Origin: Trematomus loennbergii
Lineage: Eukaryota > Chordata > Actinopteri > Perciformes > Nototheniidae
Assembly (NCBI GenBank): GCA_012861695.1
Contig: JAAOOA010000028.1
Location: 8,410,470 to 8,474,469 of the forward strand
Length of the DNA: 64,000 nucleotides
Direction of reading: 5' to 3'
Below, in pieces: positions 30,029 through 41,700 of the stretch. The translations under genes were made by a program, and so were the position numbers. The notes under the pieces were generated by a model that was not told where the DNA came from, made no database searches, and saw nothing but the letters and a program-made list of their open reading frames with translations. Positions within the stretch are counted from its first letter, which is position 1, and the number at the start of each line of letters is the position of its first letter.

Positions 30029-30589
30029 CTCTGCAAAAATAAAGAACAAAATATAGCGTCTAACCGAACAGTAGGCCCAGTAAAGTGATGCAGTTATAAT
30101 TCTACTTGTTGTAATGTAAAGTGTTTATTTAAATTAATCTGAGAATCTAAGATTGACGAGATTTTTGGTTTATCATAAAACAGTACAAGTTTCATTAGTA
30201 TAATTTCTACTGTAGCTAAAATGACTTTTCAATGACAATACTTTTGGAGATAAAAAGAGATGTTAGTGTTAGTTAGCACTTCCCCTCCGCAGCCCTATAG
30301 CTGCAATATTAGCAATCAATTTGAATGAATTTTAACTAGCCATGCTTTGGATTCTTTTGGCCATACTGATTTAAAAAAGAAAGGATATGACAGTAGAGGT
30401 CCATGTGGGAAGTCTACTTCACGTTTAGCACCTACATATCTCTGAGAGAAAATAACTGACTCATTTAAGACATGTATGACTAGAAACAGACGTACTGTAG
30501 CGTAGCTATAATTAAATTATAGCAGAGTTTTAAGACAACTGCCATTATACATGATGCAATATATGTAGGCCTATGCATGTTTTAATATA

Positions 30590-31045
30590 GTAGTACATAT
30601 ACTTAATTACATTATCAAGGTGCTTGTAATTTACTCAAATTCAATGTGAAAATACTTTACTTTGTATACTTTGAACCTTTACTCCACATTTGGAAGAGAA
30701 TATTGTAATATTTACAGAGATTAGTTACTTTGTAGGTTCATATTTTTATTACAAAGATTAAATTGACTTGTGAATGATGACGTACTATTATAAATAAGGA
30801 TATAATAAGGACGTTGAGGGTATCTCCACCTTTACCAGCTGCAAAATTACAATTGTTTACCATAAATGGATCACTAATTAGAATCCAGTGATATAATATG
30901 TTAAAATGGGTTACTTTTAATTTTGGTAATTTTAAGTATATTTTGATTATAATACTTATGTACTTTAATGTATTAATATAATCTGGTAGTACTACTTTTA
31001 CTTAAGTAAAACATGTGAGTTCTTCTTCCACCACTGTACTGTATA
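30590..31045 (-). repeat. teleost interspersed repeat in irf4 intron 1
   Basis: The stretch contains 'aatactttactttgtatac', 'acctttactccacatttgg', 'agttactttgtaggttcata' and 'tacttttacttaagtaaaa'. It ends with 'gagttcttcttccaccact'. From general knowledge, this ordered phrase set is a very common teleost dispersed repeat. Strand, boundaries and family name need a repeat library. It sits between the irf4 5' UTR exon and the first coding exon. Confidence 0.5.
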
Positions 31046-31319
31046 GGCTATGCTAATAATACATCTTATCACTATGACTTAATGTGAACAGTTCAGTTTT
31101 GGTATTTCTTAAATGTATTTCAAGATGTATTTAACTTACACACCTTCTAAATTCAATAACAAACCAATGTTATCATTAGATTAGAACTAGCAAACTTGAT
31201 GCTACAGAGGTGATTGAGATCAAGCATTTTATCCTGACTGAATTTGCTGGGGTTCATTGGTTCAATACAAATGTAATGAATAACAATGTACATTTAAAAA
31301 AGGAGCTTCTGCAGCTTAC

Positions 31320-31640
31320 CGTTGATCATGCGAACTCTCCCCGCTGAAATCTGTTATTAAGGTCTCGGTTTACTGTTCTTAAATGTTCTCACATCTTGAT
31401 TTGTTACAGGGAGGGGCCTCTCGGTCTCTGAGAAGTTGAAGAGGAGATGCGCAGCAGTCAGGCAGGCGCTCATTTCTGTGAAACTTAGCGCCAACGCACT
31501 GCGGTGGGGAATCCCTCTGAAACCGTGAGCAGACACCAGGACCAAATGGAACAGTTACCTGTACATCATTTTTCCAATGCAAAATATTTCCCCCACGTGT
31601 TTTTTGTTTTACTAAAAGCCTACACGTGCAGTCTAATTTC
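31320..31640 (-). promoter_or_regulatory. irf4: irf4 first (mostly non-coding) exon and proximal promoter
   Basis: A splice donor (G|gtaagc on the minus strand, exon end 31,320) precedes the first coding exon, whose acceptor is at 30,031. The exon ends in ATGATCAACG. Spliced on, it reads M-I-N-E in frame with MNLDED. The first methionine could therefore lie here, but the family convention favours the MNL start at 30,028. Upstream (higher coordinates) are two perfect CACGTG E-boxes at 31,594-31,599 and 31,623-31,628. A CCAAT-like 'tttccaatgc' lies at about 31,571-31,580, next to a near-octamer ATGCAAAA. The transcription start was not located. Confidence 0.5.
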
Positions 31641-32363
31641 CAGTGACAACTGTTGATTCGTTTTTTTTCCTGTTATACGGGGGAAACTAAATTGAGGCAT
31701 GAGGAACCAACCAGTCAAAAGACACATGGTTGAATCCGAACATTTGTTTTTGGCTACATTAGTATTACTGCCCTCCAGTGGCTATCAATGCGCATGCCCT
31801 GCAGTTATCTACAGTTTAAAGACTATCAAATCTCTTATCATTCTGAAATGTATGTTTTTCTTAATGCTTTATAGCAAGTAAGTAAGTCATAAAATATCAT
31901 GTGATTACAGAATGTGCTCTTGGTGTTTTGGATGTCACCATGCATGACTTACCTTGCACATTAGACAAACAGGAAGACAACCAGGAAACAGAGATGTGAA
32001 CACAACACAATGTGTTCTTATCACCTTTGATATGACAACCCACCACAGCGTTTAAGTGTACCCCTTTTATTTTTCTCAACTTTAAATTATCGTGACACAG
32101 TACAAAAAACACAGCATTCATAAATTAAAAAAACAACATCACCAGAAACATCAACCATACTAAAAATGAATATGTGCTGTAACATGTTAATTGTCTCTTA
32201 GAGTGTTCATAATATTTAGTGATTACTCCAACGGCAATAAACCTCCTGTCAGTAGTCCTCTCTAAAGCATATTAGCTCTCCAGATAGGTCAAGAGTACTG
32301 TAGCATCAGATGGTGGTGTAATCCTCCAGGCTGAGCGGCAAAATATCTCATACAAATATCTGA

Positions 32364-35300
32364 TCAGATACCTCCAGGTGGAGTACAGGCCTTTTTTTCT
32401 ACGCTCTCACCATCAGCTTTAGTCATCTTTGCAAGCAACTCACGTAGATCGGCCTCATCATTGAAAGGGTTGTCCTTATATTCATTTTGTAGCCATTCTC
32501 TGAACTGCAGAAAAAAATAACAGCTTGTAAAAGAAACATACGAAATGCAAGACACTGATGGTGCACTCTCTCCAGTTCCTAGCACTGACCTGTTTGGCTT
32601 GAGTAGCCTCAAACTCTTGGAGCTGGTGCTGAAAGCCCCTGTTGGGCCCAGCACAGGGCCGGAGCACCTTGACTGCGGCCAGCGCCTCCTGCCAGCCCAG
32701 TCCCGTCACCGTCATGATATAAGCCACCACCAGGGTGACACTGCGGGACACCCCTGCCAAACTGTAAGCATAGATGAATGGACAATAAGTATAATGAAAT
32801 GAACCCAAACTGTAATCTCTTTTGAATATGTAAATATAGTTAAAGAGTGTGTCAAAAGCACATAAGCATCCTGGACATGATTGGGTTTGGTACTGTTCTA
32901 TATTCTGGCTATGTTTTGCGCACGTAACATATCATATCCTGGTTTGAGGAATTGTCAATAAGCCTACTGGTTTTGTAAAACTGAAATACTTATGTAAACA
33001 TTCCCTTAAAGTAGGTTACACCTGGTTAAAAACTAGGCAGCTAATGTACATGTAAATATACTATATCAGTACTAGAACTAAACCACCTTGTATAGGAGGA
33101 TTGTGTAAAATACACAGTAGAGTCACAGTAGTAAATATCAGATTAAAATATACACTAGGCAATATCAACCAGACTACTGACGATGCCAGATAGACAGAGA
33201 AAATACATTGACAGAGTGGTAAAATAAGGTGTGGAAACTGATCGGATGAACACTTTAAACATCTTAAAGAAATATAAAGTATTAACTCAATTAATAATAT
33301 AGTAAAATCAACGGTAACATGCAGATGTTTATAAATAGCCTCTTGTTCCCCTGTATTTCTGAGAAGACCATCAGTCTAACCAAATATAACTTTCCCCTGT
33401 GAACATATGGTCAGCTACCCCAGTACACAAACACAATGTGGTCAGCCTTGTTACTGTACTCTGTTTCGGGAAGTTCAAGAATAGGCTTTTGCTTATCATT
33501 TAATCCCCTCTGTGCAGCAGTTACACATGAGTTCACTTGTGTACTTGGTTGATCTGTTTCAGCTTTTGGGTAGCATCTCTTTCCTGTGAGTGAACCTTGA
33601 ATCAATCTTTGAAGTATAGATATAACAAGCAGTCTTAATCTCACCAGTGAACGAGGCATCCTTCTCCTTTCAGGCGGGACTCGTGCATGAACATTATACT
33701 TTGCTTAAAGTGCTGAGTCCTGTGAAGCAAATAAAGTCTGTTAACATAATAAATCATTATGAGATCACAGCAAGAACTACTATTAAGAGCGGTGACTATG
33801 TGTGGTTATTTTGTCCTTACTGACACTAAAGGTGGATTGCTTATTAACAGTTTTTCTTACATACCAGTAGTATGTTTTGCACCTGACTTGTCAAACCCTT
33901 TTTATGTCTTATCCTGGATGGATCAGGATGGGGGTGTGTTCATATCAGGTTTGAGAAAGTCGGTGTCATATTTCGCACAACAGGTTTCAAACACCTCGCA
34001 GTGTGAATGTAAGAGGTATTAGGCAACAGGGGCAGTAAGGGTGACAAGGGCATCGGCGTGCATATATACAGTACGTGTGTATAAATATGTGCATGTGCAA
34101 GTGGTATAAATAGAGACACAGCGCTGCAGAACTGAGCTGTTGGACTTCCTTCCTGCTGAAAGACCGTCTGATATGTGAATTTGGCCATAGAAGATTTGTG
34201 TTTGCATGTGTGTCTAAATCAGGGTATCATTTTGTGATACATGCACCACTCTTGATTTTTCTTAGCATGCATTTGGGAATGTCATGTCCTCATGTCAATT
34301 AAAAAACAACAACCATGCACCAAAGAGCTGAATCCAGCTGTGTTCTAGTTTAGAGAATAAGTCTAGTTTAATGTTAAGCTTGTGAAAGCATATCATTTAC
34401 ACGTTAGGCTGAAAGAAATGAACCTCAGACACCCACACAGTGCAGCCTCAAATGCATGCTGTACTCTCTCTCTGCCTCAGCCTTTAATTGTTCTGTGCCT
34501 TGTTGCTGTGCTGCACATTTTGGTACTTACAGGTTTTGTGTGGGCAAGTCAGCTGCTGAAATGCATAGATAGGTCATCTCCTGAGGGAAAAAAGTATTAT
34601 AGTTACCTATCCGCAGTCACTTACTCTGATGAATTTTAACACAGAATAACAAACAGCTGGTGATAAATATCACTGAAGGCTATGTGGTGAGCACAGGCTG
34701 TGCTTTTTATTTGGGAAAGAAATATCCACATTATTCATGCTTATCTATTAATAAATGTATTAAAATAATAGTATAATAGAAAATTGTGTGATACTTAATT
34801 TTCTTAACGCCCAGCCCTTAACTGAAGCTTCTTATGTATTTGCAGTTTTTTGCAAACCTACTCAAAATCCATTACATAGAAAAAATAATGAAGCGAAACA
34901 GCACAATCCACAGTGGCTGAAGCAAAAACAAACGCCTACTCTTATACCCACGCAGGCACACAAATCAGCACATTGACCCAACCAACTGTTGTTGACTGGC
35001 ATTTTTCATGATACTTCAACCATCACATGAGTATGAAACTCCTTCTTACTGTTTACTCACTCGGGACTGACAACTGTTTGCTCAAGAACAGAACATTTTC
35101 CTTACCAACCTGACAGACTGGTTTATGGACAATGAGTTCTCTTATCATGTTCACTGTACTAATTCACCAAGAGGGGGCTCAGCCCATCAGATCTGTTCCT
35201 CCTCATTTGATTTATCACTCTGTTTAAGAGATTAATGAGAAATATAGATGCAAACTAAGGGAACAAGATGTCACAGTAGATGTATAACAAGTAGATGAGC

Positions 35301-35976
35301 TTCTCACCTGGAGGATGGGAGCTGCACTGTCATGAATTGACAGGATGTGTGTGATGTTGTTTCTGGCTAACTGTTCTCGGTCTCTGGCATCTGAGACAAA
35401 GAAATAACAACACAATCACATACAATTGGTATGGGGGGTCATAACTAAGATAAAACGGTTTAAAAAAAACAATTAGACACACCTTTGAAATTCCCCAAGT
35501 ACAAGTCAGGCAGGACCTACAGTATAGAAGGACAGAGATCAAGTTCAGAATCAGACATGGTCAAAGCATCATAGTGAGGAGGTGCAGCAGCTGAGGGAAT
35601 TTGAAACAGCTGACTCAAATGACACCCTGAAAATATGAAGTGATAATTAGAAATGGTAGGTTCAAATCGACATTTTCAGAGCTTTTGACGAGATTATTTT
35701 ACCACAATATCAGTAAAATAATCCCCATTATGTTAAATATTCACCACTTTAAGTAATAAAGCATATGTTACATTGATTTAAAAATACGTAATTTCTTATT
35801 AAATCATGCCAATCTAATAAGCGCAACTTTTTTTCTCCATAAACATCTCAAAGACTTTATGGTAAAATGAAATCGCCTTAATTACTCTCAAAAACACTGA
35901 GGAATACTTGTATATGAACTCAGCGCTAGTCGCTTGCAACAGATGAGAGTCGTACCTTGTTGATGCCATTCCCCAT
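32364..35976 (-). CDS. dusp22: dual specificity phosphatase 22 (JSP1/JKAP)
   Basis: This small atypical dual-specificity phosphatase acts on JNK-pathway and T-cell-receptor signalling and is membrane-anchored by myristoylation. Coding exons (minus strand): 35976-35956, 35516-35483, 35390-35308, 34580-34531, 33719-33645, 32761-32590, 32504-32364. Every junction is GT-AG and the lengths sum to 576 nt, giving 191 aa. The short 21-, 34- and 50-nt exons were found by splice signals and family alignment. Visible features are an N-myristoylation start (MGNGINK, Gly2), general-acid Asp57 (ISAAD), and the signature loop HCLAGVSRS with catalytic Cys88 and Arg94. These positions match human DUSP22. Residues 1-160 align well. 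The acidic/lysine-rich C-tail (from about residue 161) differs from the human tail, as is usual in this family. It lies head-to-tail with irf4 (dusp22 upstream), as on human 6p25. The dusp22a/b paralogue is undetermined. Confidence 0.95.
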
Positions 35977-36141
35977 GCTGAAAGATCGTCTAATTGAAAA
36001 GAAATGCCACGCTGTGTTTCCTCGTTGTTTAAAAATGCTTATCCAGCGGCTTGACGGCTTCCCAAACCCACTGTAGTCGTACAAATACAGTAGCTCCGTT
36101 TCCGAGCAAAGCAGAGCACTGCTTCCCAAGCTACACGCGTT

Positions 36142-36160
36142 GAATGCTGGGAACTGTAGT
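36142..36160 (-). promoter_or_regulatory. ZNF143/THAP11-type (SBS) motif in dusp22 promoter
   Basis: The plus strand reads GAATGCTGGGAACTGTAGT, the inverse of ACTACAGTTCCCAGCATTC. That differs little from the known ACTACAATTCCCAGAATGC consensus of ZNF143/THAP11 sites, which sit near transcription starts of many vertebrate genes. It lies 166 nt upstream of the dusp22 ATG, in a relatively GC-rich stretch (35,930-36,160) expected to hold the 5' UTR and promoter. Confidence 0.65.
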
Positions 36161-36443
36161 TTTTTGATACAAGGACAGCAACGTTCAGGGATACACAGGA
36201 TAGGAAGATTGAACCATTACTCTCTCCTGAAAAATGGCAGGCAATCTGACCTATATGACAGCAGGCCAGTGCCAGTTCCTTTGGACCATAATATTCACTT
36301 TGCCAAAACAAAACAAAAAAGGCCCCTAATAACCAGCAGTAAAGCCTCAATCCACAGGCCTACACATTTTGTCATTGCAGTGTAAACACCTGTGCTATTA
36401 TTTAGCATTAATGTTGGCCCTGTTCCATTAAGGCAATCCGAAA

Positions 36444-36642
36444 CCTAGCATCAGGGCCACCCCTCCCTACAGGCCGATCACACAGACTGCATGTGGCCTC
36501 ACCTCGCGGAGGGGGCCTCATCTTGCGGAGGGTTCTTCATTTTGCAGAGGCGCACCTACAGTCGATGCGCGCCACAGAGGGCCTCATCATATAACTTTGC
36601 GCGTGGGGCCACAAGTTGGCCAGGGGCGGCCCTGCCTAGCAT
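36444..36642. mobile_element. hAT-like non-autonomous TIR element with 8-bp TSD
   Basis: A 183-bp unit (36,452-36,634) begins CAGGGCCACCCCT and ends AGGGGCGGCCCTG, i.e. roughly 13-bp inverted termini with one mismatch. It is bounded by a perfect 8-bp direct repeat, CCTAGCAT, at 36,444-36,451 and 36,635-36,642. An 8-bp duplication and CAGGG-type termini are hallmarks of the hAT superfamily. The GC-rich interior has no coding capacity. Internal copies of a 'gcggaggg' phrase (36,516-36,533) suggest internal tandem duplication. Confidence 0.85.
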
Positions 36643-38565
36643 TGTACATGGCAGCCATTTCTTAATACATCCATGATGTTGACTCACTCGAATGGCTGTG
36701 ACAGGTTCAGTTGGATAATAATAAAATGTATTGATAACAGCTGTGTTTACACATCAATGCCATGTCTTTTTTCATGCTGCTGCAACACAAACATTTCCCA
36801 AATTGCGATCAATAAAGTACTATCTTATCTTATCTATCTTATCTTATTGTAGCACATTATCAACTCTGGTGAATCACCTCAATCCACAATAAGATAAATT
36901 AAGAAGCAATCAACAGCATGGGTAACTTCAGGAGTGCTATTAACAGAGAAATGATGGCAGCTGTTCTGTACTGATTATAAACACGTTAAAAACATCAACA
37001 GGAAGTAATGCTACCCACTGCCCCACATTGACAGCACATTGACAACACGTTGACACCGCAGGCGACAGTGGTTTAACTTCCTGGTGATCTGTTGTTGCTA
37101 TGATGGGCAGTGTGTGACCACCAGACTATAAAAGAAGGTGTCTGCCTACTAAACACTGCTCCACATGCGCAATTGCCTCTTGTACCATGATTGGAGCTGA
37201 AAAATATGAAGTGGGCTGGATATCAGTCCACTCAATGCTGATACATTGCGCCTCCATATAAATCATACTGTTATTATGGTCTCTATTAGTCTAAAATAGC
37301 CATAATCTCATAGTTGAATAACTGAAATCATGTGTGCTGTTGATCATAAAGTTGTTTTATTGCATGGACTTCTGTAAAGAATGATTGGAAAAGCTGACTG
37401 ATAATGCGACCTTAACAAAATTAGTCCTATAGCCATTTATTAAACAACTTGGAAAGTAGTTTCCACACAAATCAGAATGTTAAATGCACTGACTTTTCTG
37501 TTCATTAATCACATAGGTCGATACACTGCACAGCAGAATAGTTTTCTAAATTAGCTGAAGATTACCAGCAATAAACATGAATGATAGAGAAACAAAAATA
37601 TGTGTTGCTCAGAAAAACGTGACACTACAATACAGGTAAATATGAAACTGCTTTGTGGTGGTTTTAGTGTGCAAGAGGAGGAATTTATAGTGTGGGCGTT
37701 CACAGATAGGCTGCCCAAGATGTAGGCCTTCATGTCATACATCGCCTACGCTGGAAGGGGTTACAATTCAAGTGGTTTCCTGCTTCAATTTCACATAAAC
37801 ATGAGTTTTATCAATGAACTTGTTTATTTGTTTTTATGCATAAAGCTAGGGCATTTTTAGCTTGGCTGCTGTGACATTTTGCTTTCAAAATTATATTTCT
37901 CTTCCTCATTGGTTCTGGTAAAGCGTTGCTCTCTTAGATGACAAAAGGTGTTTTGATACAGCTGGTCATTGTATGGAGGTAAAAAGACAGGTAGATCAGT
38001 GTGGTAACAACATCAAATCTATTGTAAAGCTAGTGTTACAGGGAAATGCAAGGTGGTTTAGTCGGCGATAATAAATGTTACAAGTAGATGGCGACTCTGC
38101 CATGCAACAAGATTTACAACGGGGCTCGAGGAATTTGTATCTCAAAATATTACTTGTAATGAACAAACTCTGAGATAAATAACTTAACATTGTATCCTGC
38201 ATTTTTGCTTTCATTACTGTATGATTTTCATAGGGTGTTTCGGTGTTTGGTTTGTATTTTGTACACATGAATATCTATCTGAGTTTGTTGGTCGTCCTGA
38301 TCTGGTATCGACTTTTTAGCCTGTTTGTAGTCTTTTATGTCCAAAGAGTTTCGCTTCTAGCGAGGACGTCGCGGAAATCCCGGAACTACAAGTGCCCCAG
38401 CGTTGCTTAGCTTGTCCAGCACTTTTTCGGTGGGTTTTACTCCATATTTTGTATATATTAATAGCGGATTTGGTGTATAATGTTGTTCGTCGGTTGAAGA
38501 GTTTGGTAAACATTTAGAGAGTAAAGTTCTTGTTGCTGAAACTGTCGGATAACTTTACGCGTTAG
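36643..38565. other. dusp22-ripk1 intergenic region
   Basis: No coding sequence was seen. At about 36,785-36,848 a 'gatcaataaagtactatc' phrase followed by ATCTT/TATCTT repeats looks like a LINE or SINE tail. The part at about 38,290-38,520 is GC-richer and probably contains the ripk1 promoter and non-coding first exon. A possible donor (TTTG|gtaaac) lies at about 38,505, but this exon cannot be proven without transcripts. Confidence 0.5.
38385..38406 (+). promoter_or_regulatory. possible degenerate ZNF143-type site upstream of ripk1
   Basis: ACTACA followed four bases later by CCCCAGCGTTGC resembles the ACTACA...CCCAG..TGC layout of SBS elements, with altered spacing. It is about 400 nt upstream of the ripk1 start codon and on the same strand as the gene. 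Weak evidence on its own. Confidence 0.3.
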
Positions 38566-38636
38566 TAACGATCATAACACTTTGACAGGCTGAAGTTACC
38601 TTTTAACTTCAGCCTGTCAAAGTGTTATCATCGTTA
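38566..38636. repeat. 33-bp near-perfect inverted repeat (hairpin), 5-nt loop
   Basis: The left arm (38,566-38,598) and right arm (38,604-38,636) are reverse complements with a single mismatch. They are separated by CCTTT. The left arm begins TAACGATCATAACACTTTG. The hairpin lies about 150 nt upstream of the ripk1 start codon, in the presumptive 5' UTR or first intron. No target duplication was recognised. Confidence 0.9.
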
Positions 38637-38788
38637 TGGATGGTTGAGTCACCGCGTCAGACTTCCAGTTTCTCTCCATGAAACATTTCTTTATTCTGCA
38701 ATTTAAGAATTTGTTATGCTTTGTTATGCTTTTTTTCTGAGTTGTCGTGTGTGTGGTTCAGCTGTTTTATTGTGCTATTTTACCAGGG

Positions 38789-41700
38789 ATGGCCACCGCG
38801 CCGCAGTCTTCCTTTCAAATGAGATCGGCTGATCTGATCAGAAAAGAGGCCCTGGACTATGGAGGGTTTGGAGACGTTTACCTGTGCTACCATGTAACCC
38901 TCGGCCAGGTGGTGTTGAAGACCATGTATACAGGCCCTATTCGCAACGAGTAAGTTATGTGTTACTGAATGCATTGTTGGTCTGCTGGGTATTCCCCCTT
39001 GCTTCAATGGTAACATGCATCATGTGCCCAGTCAGGCTCTCTACAACATGTAGTGGACTGATAATGTTTTTTACAGGATAATTGTATTATGTCCTTAGAT
39101 ACTGATGGAAGAATGTTGCCTGTGTAAAATATTGTGTAATCCCAGATAAACTGTATTGGCCTACCCAGATTGTGCATAATGAAGAAACTCAGATTTTCGA
39201 ACTTCCCTTTTTACAGGAAAAAAGAAAAATACTTGAAATGCGGATGTAGTCTAGGTCCAACATCCGTTTTTTACAGACAAAATGCCACAGTCCTTCTTTT
39301 AAAAAAACATCTACTAAATTATATTTGTATTGTAGCCATAGAATTGGATTTCTTAAAAGGACATTTCAGATTCTGATTTTACTGTTATTTATAGCAAGGT
39401 ATGCATAAATGAAACGTAATATCTCCAAATAGTGATACCTACACAATTTAAATCTGTATTTCACTGTGTGCATGATGACAATATATTGGAATGGATTTAT
39501 TTTGCACAACAAATGGAGTTGCCTCTTGTCAGGCGGATATCTGGTTCTTACTATTTTTTACTAATACTGTACTTTACAGGGAGAATAAAAAGTCGCTGCT
39601 GGAGGAGGGGAACATCATGGCCAGCCTGAACCATGAACGGGTGGTGAAGCTGCTGGGTGTGATCATGGAAGAAAGAGACTGCTCGCTGGTAATGGAACTC
39701 CTCCCCAGAGGCAATCTGTCGGTCATGCTAGATACGGTGAGCAGATTTCATCCATAGTTGGCAAGCTTAACTTTTTTTATATATGACTTGAATTATAAAA
39801 GCACTTAATTATTCCCAGGTCTCCGTGCCACTATCCATCAAGTGCAGAATCATCTTAGAGGTTTTGGAAGGGATGATTTACCTGACGGAGAGACACGTCA
39901 TACACAAGGACATCAAGCCGGAAAACATTTTAGTTGACAAGGATTTTCACATCAAGGTATATCACAAACTCGGTCCTATTTGTGATTCTGACAGCAAGCA
40001 TGTACATTTATGGTAATCCCAAATGTCTTTTTTCTTTGTTTCATAGATTGCAGACCTTGGCCTGGCCACCTGCCTGACATGGAGCAAACTCACAAAGGAG
40101 GAGTCCAGCAGAAGGAGTCGTAAAGCGTGCTCAGCAGGGATGAGAGGCGCTGGGACACTGAGCTACATGGCCCCTGAGCACCTGGAGAGTATACACACAG
40201 TCTCCACTGAGAAGTCTGACATCTACAGCTTTGCAATCGTAGTTTGGGTCATCATCACAGGGCAGGAGCCGTATGCAAGTGAGTTGGGATGCCAAATAAT
40301 GCTCGAATGAATAATAAACGTTGAGGCTCTGTTTGTAAGACATCAACTGCCTGGTTATTGTCAGAACCCTAAAAGCAAATGATATGTTTCTAGATGCAAG
40401 GAGTGAAGAACACATCAGCCAGTGCGTCCGTAACGGGGACCGACCTGCAGAGTACCTTGTTCCAGAAGATACGCCTGTAGAGATCCTTCAGCTCATGAAG
40501 AGGGGCTGGGATCACAATCCGGTGCAAAGGCCAACATTTAAAGGTGTGCTTTTTGTGTGTGTGTGTGGAGTAAAAACATTAGCATGCGGTCTAAGGTGGC
40601 TCAGTGGAAAATGACAGTCTTATGTGTTCAGACACAAAGAAAATAACATTAAAATCATTCATTGTTGTTGTTTTTTTTTACAATCCAAGGCTTGATTTGA
40701 ATATATGTTTAAACCCTGATATCATTATATTGTTGAATGAAAATTATTCTCCTATCTTTCCCTTTTTTTTGTAGAGGGCTATGACTTCCTGCTGCCTTTC
40801 TACATTGAAAAGCTTGAACCTCTTGTAGAGGAAGATGTACAGGAGCTGAGGGTAAATATATATATATGTTAATGATTTATTGTAACAATCTCATCCTCTA
40901 CACAGTGAAATTAAAATAAGTGAAGTAAAAAAACAAGGCAATATCGATAACATTTGAGTGATTTTTATGCAGAAATTATATGAAGGCCCAGAGGAACTTG
41001 TTGAGAAGATGAAAACTCTGTCAATGACCCAGGAATGTTTTTTGCCAGGTGAGTACTGTTGGCAATCTTGATGAGCTGATTATAATATATACACTGTAAT
41101 ATCCACCCTGTGCGGGATGTATTACATTTTTGTCTTCGACGCTCAGAAAGCTATAAACATTGTGGCATCAAGTAGCTTTATCGCTTTGACATCTCTCCTC
41201 ACCTTGCAGATTGCCCAGCTCCCTTGATGAGTTCAGACAGAAGTGTACCTGGGCCAGTTGAAGCCAGCATTGAGGACATGCATGACATCCAATATGAGCA
41301 ACCTCTTCAGACAGACGCAAAGGCATTCAGAAGCCCTTCAGCTTTGGAGGAGAAGCTGGCTCGGGAGCTTCAGTACCACAAACATGGCAGCTACAACCAG
41401 CTTGAAGCTGAAATCTATCCAGGCAACTCAAATCCTTTCCTGCAAAACCACTTCAGCAATTCAGATCAAGCTATCCAGCAACCAGAACCAGACAGACCCT
41501 CTTGTGCATCCTCTGTCCAATCCTGGACAAAAGCTGAGCCAGTGCAGCCCACCAGCCAGGAGGAGGCGTATCGCCCTACTGCTGGTCTCTATAATTCCAT
41601 GAACTCCTCCATACCTTCTCCATGCCACTTGCCACTGTCTGCCAGCAGCCCTTCTCTATCACAATATAACCAGCAACATCCACACTCCCACTATGACCGC

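Noticed and set aside
31357..31582. Two overlapping minus-strand frames just upstream of irf4
   Set aside because: They fall in the non-coding first exon or promoter, do not splice in phase to the IRF domain, and resemble no known protein.
40585..40612. tRNA box-A-like phrase 'ggtggctcagtgg', and a similar 'gggtagctcaatgc' at 49,850
   Set aside because: No matching box B, no cloverleaf and no A-rich tail was found. At most these are decayed SINE heads, so no tRNA was called.
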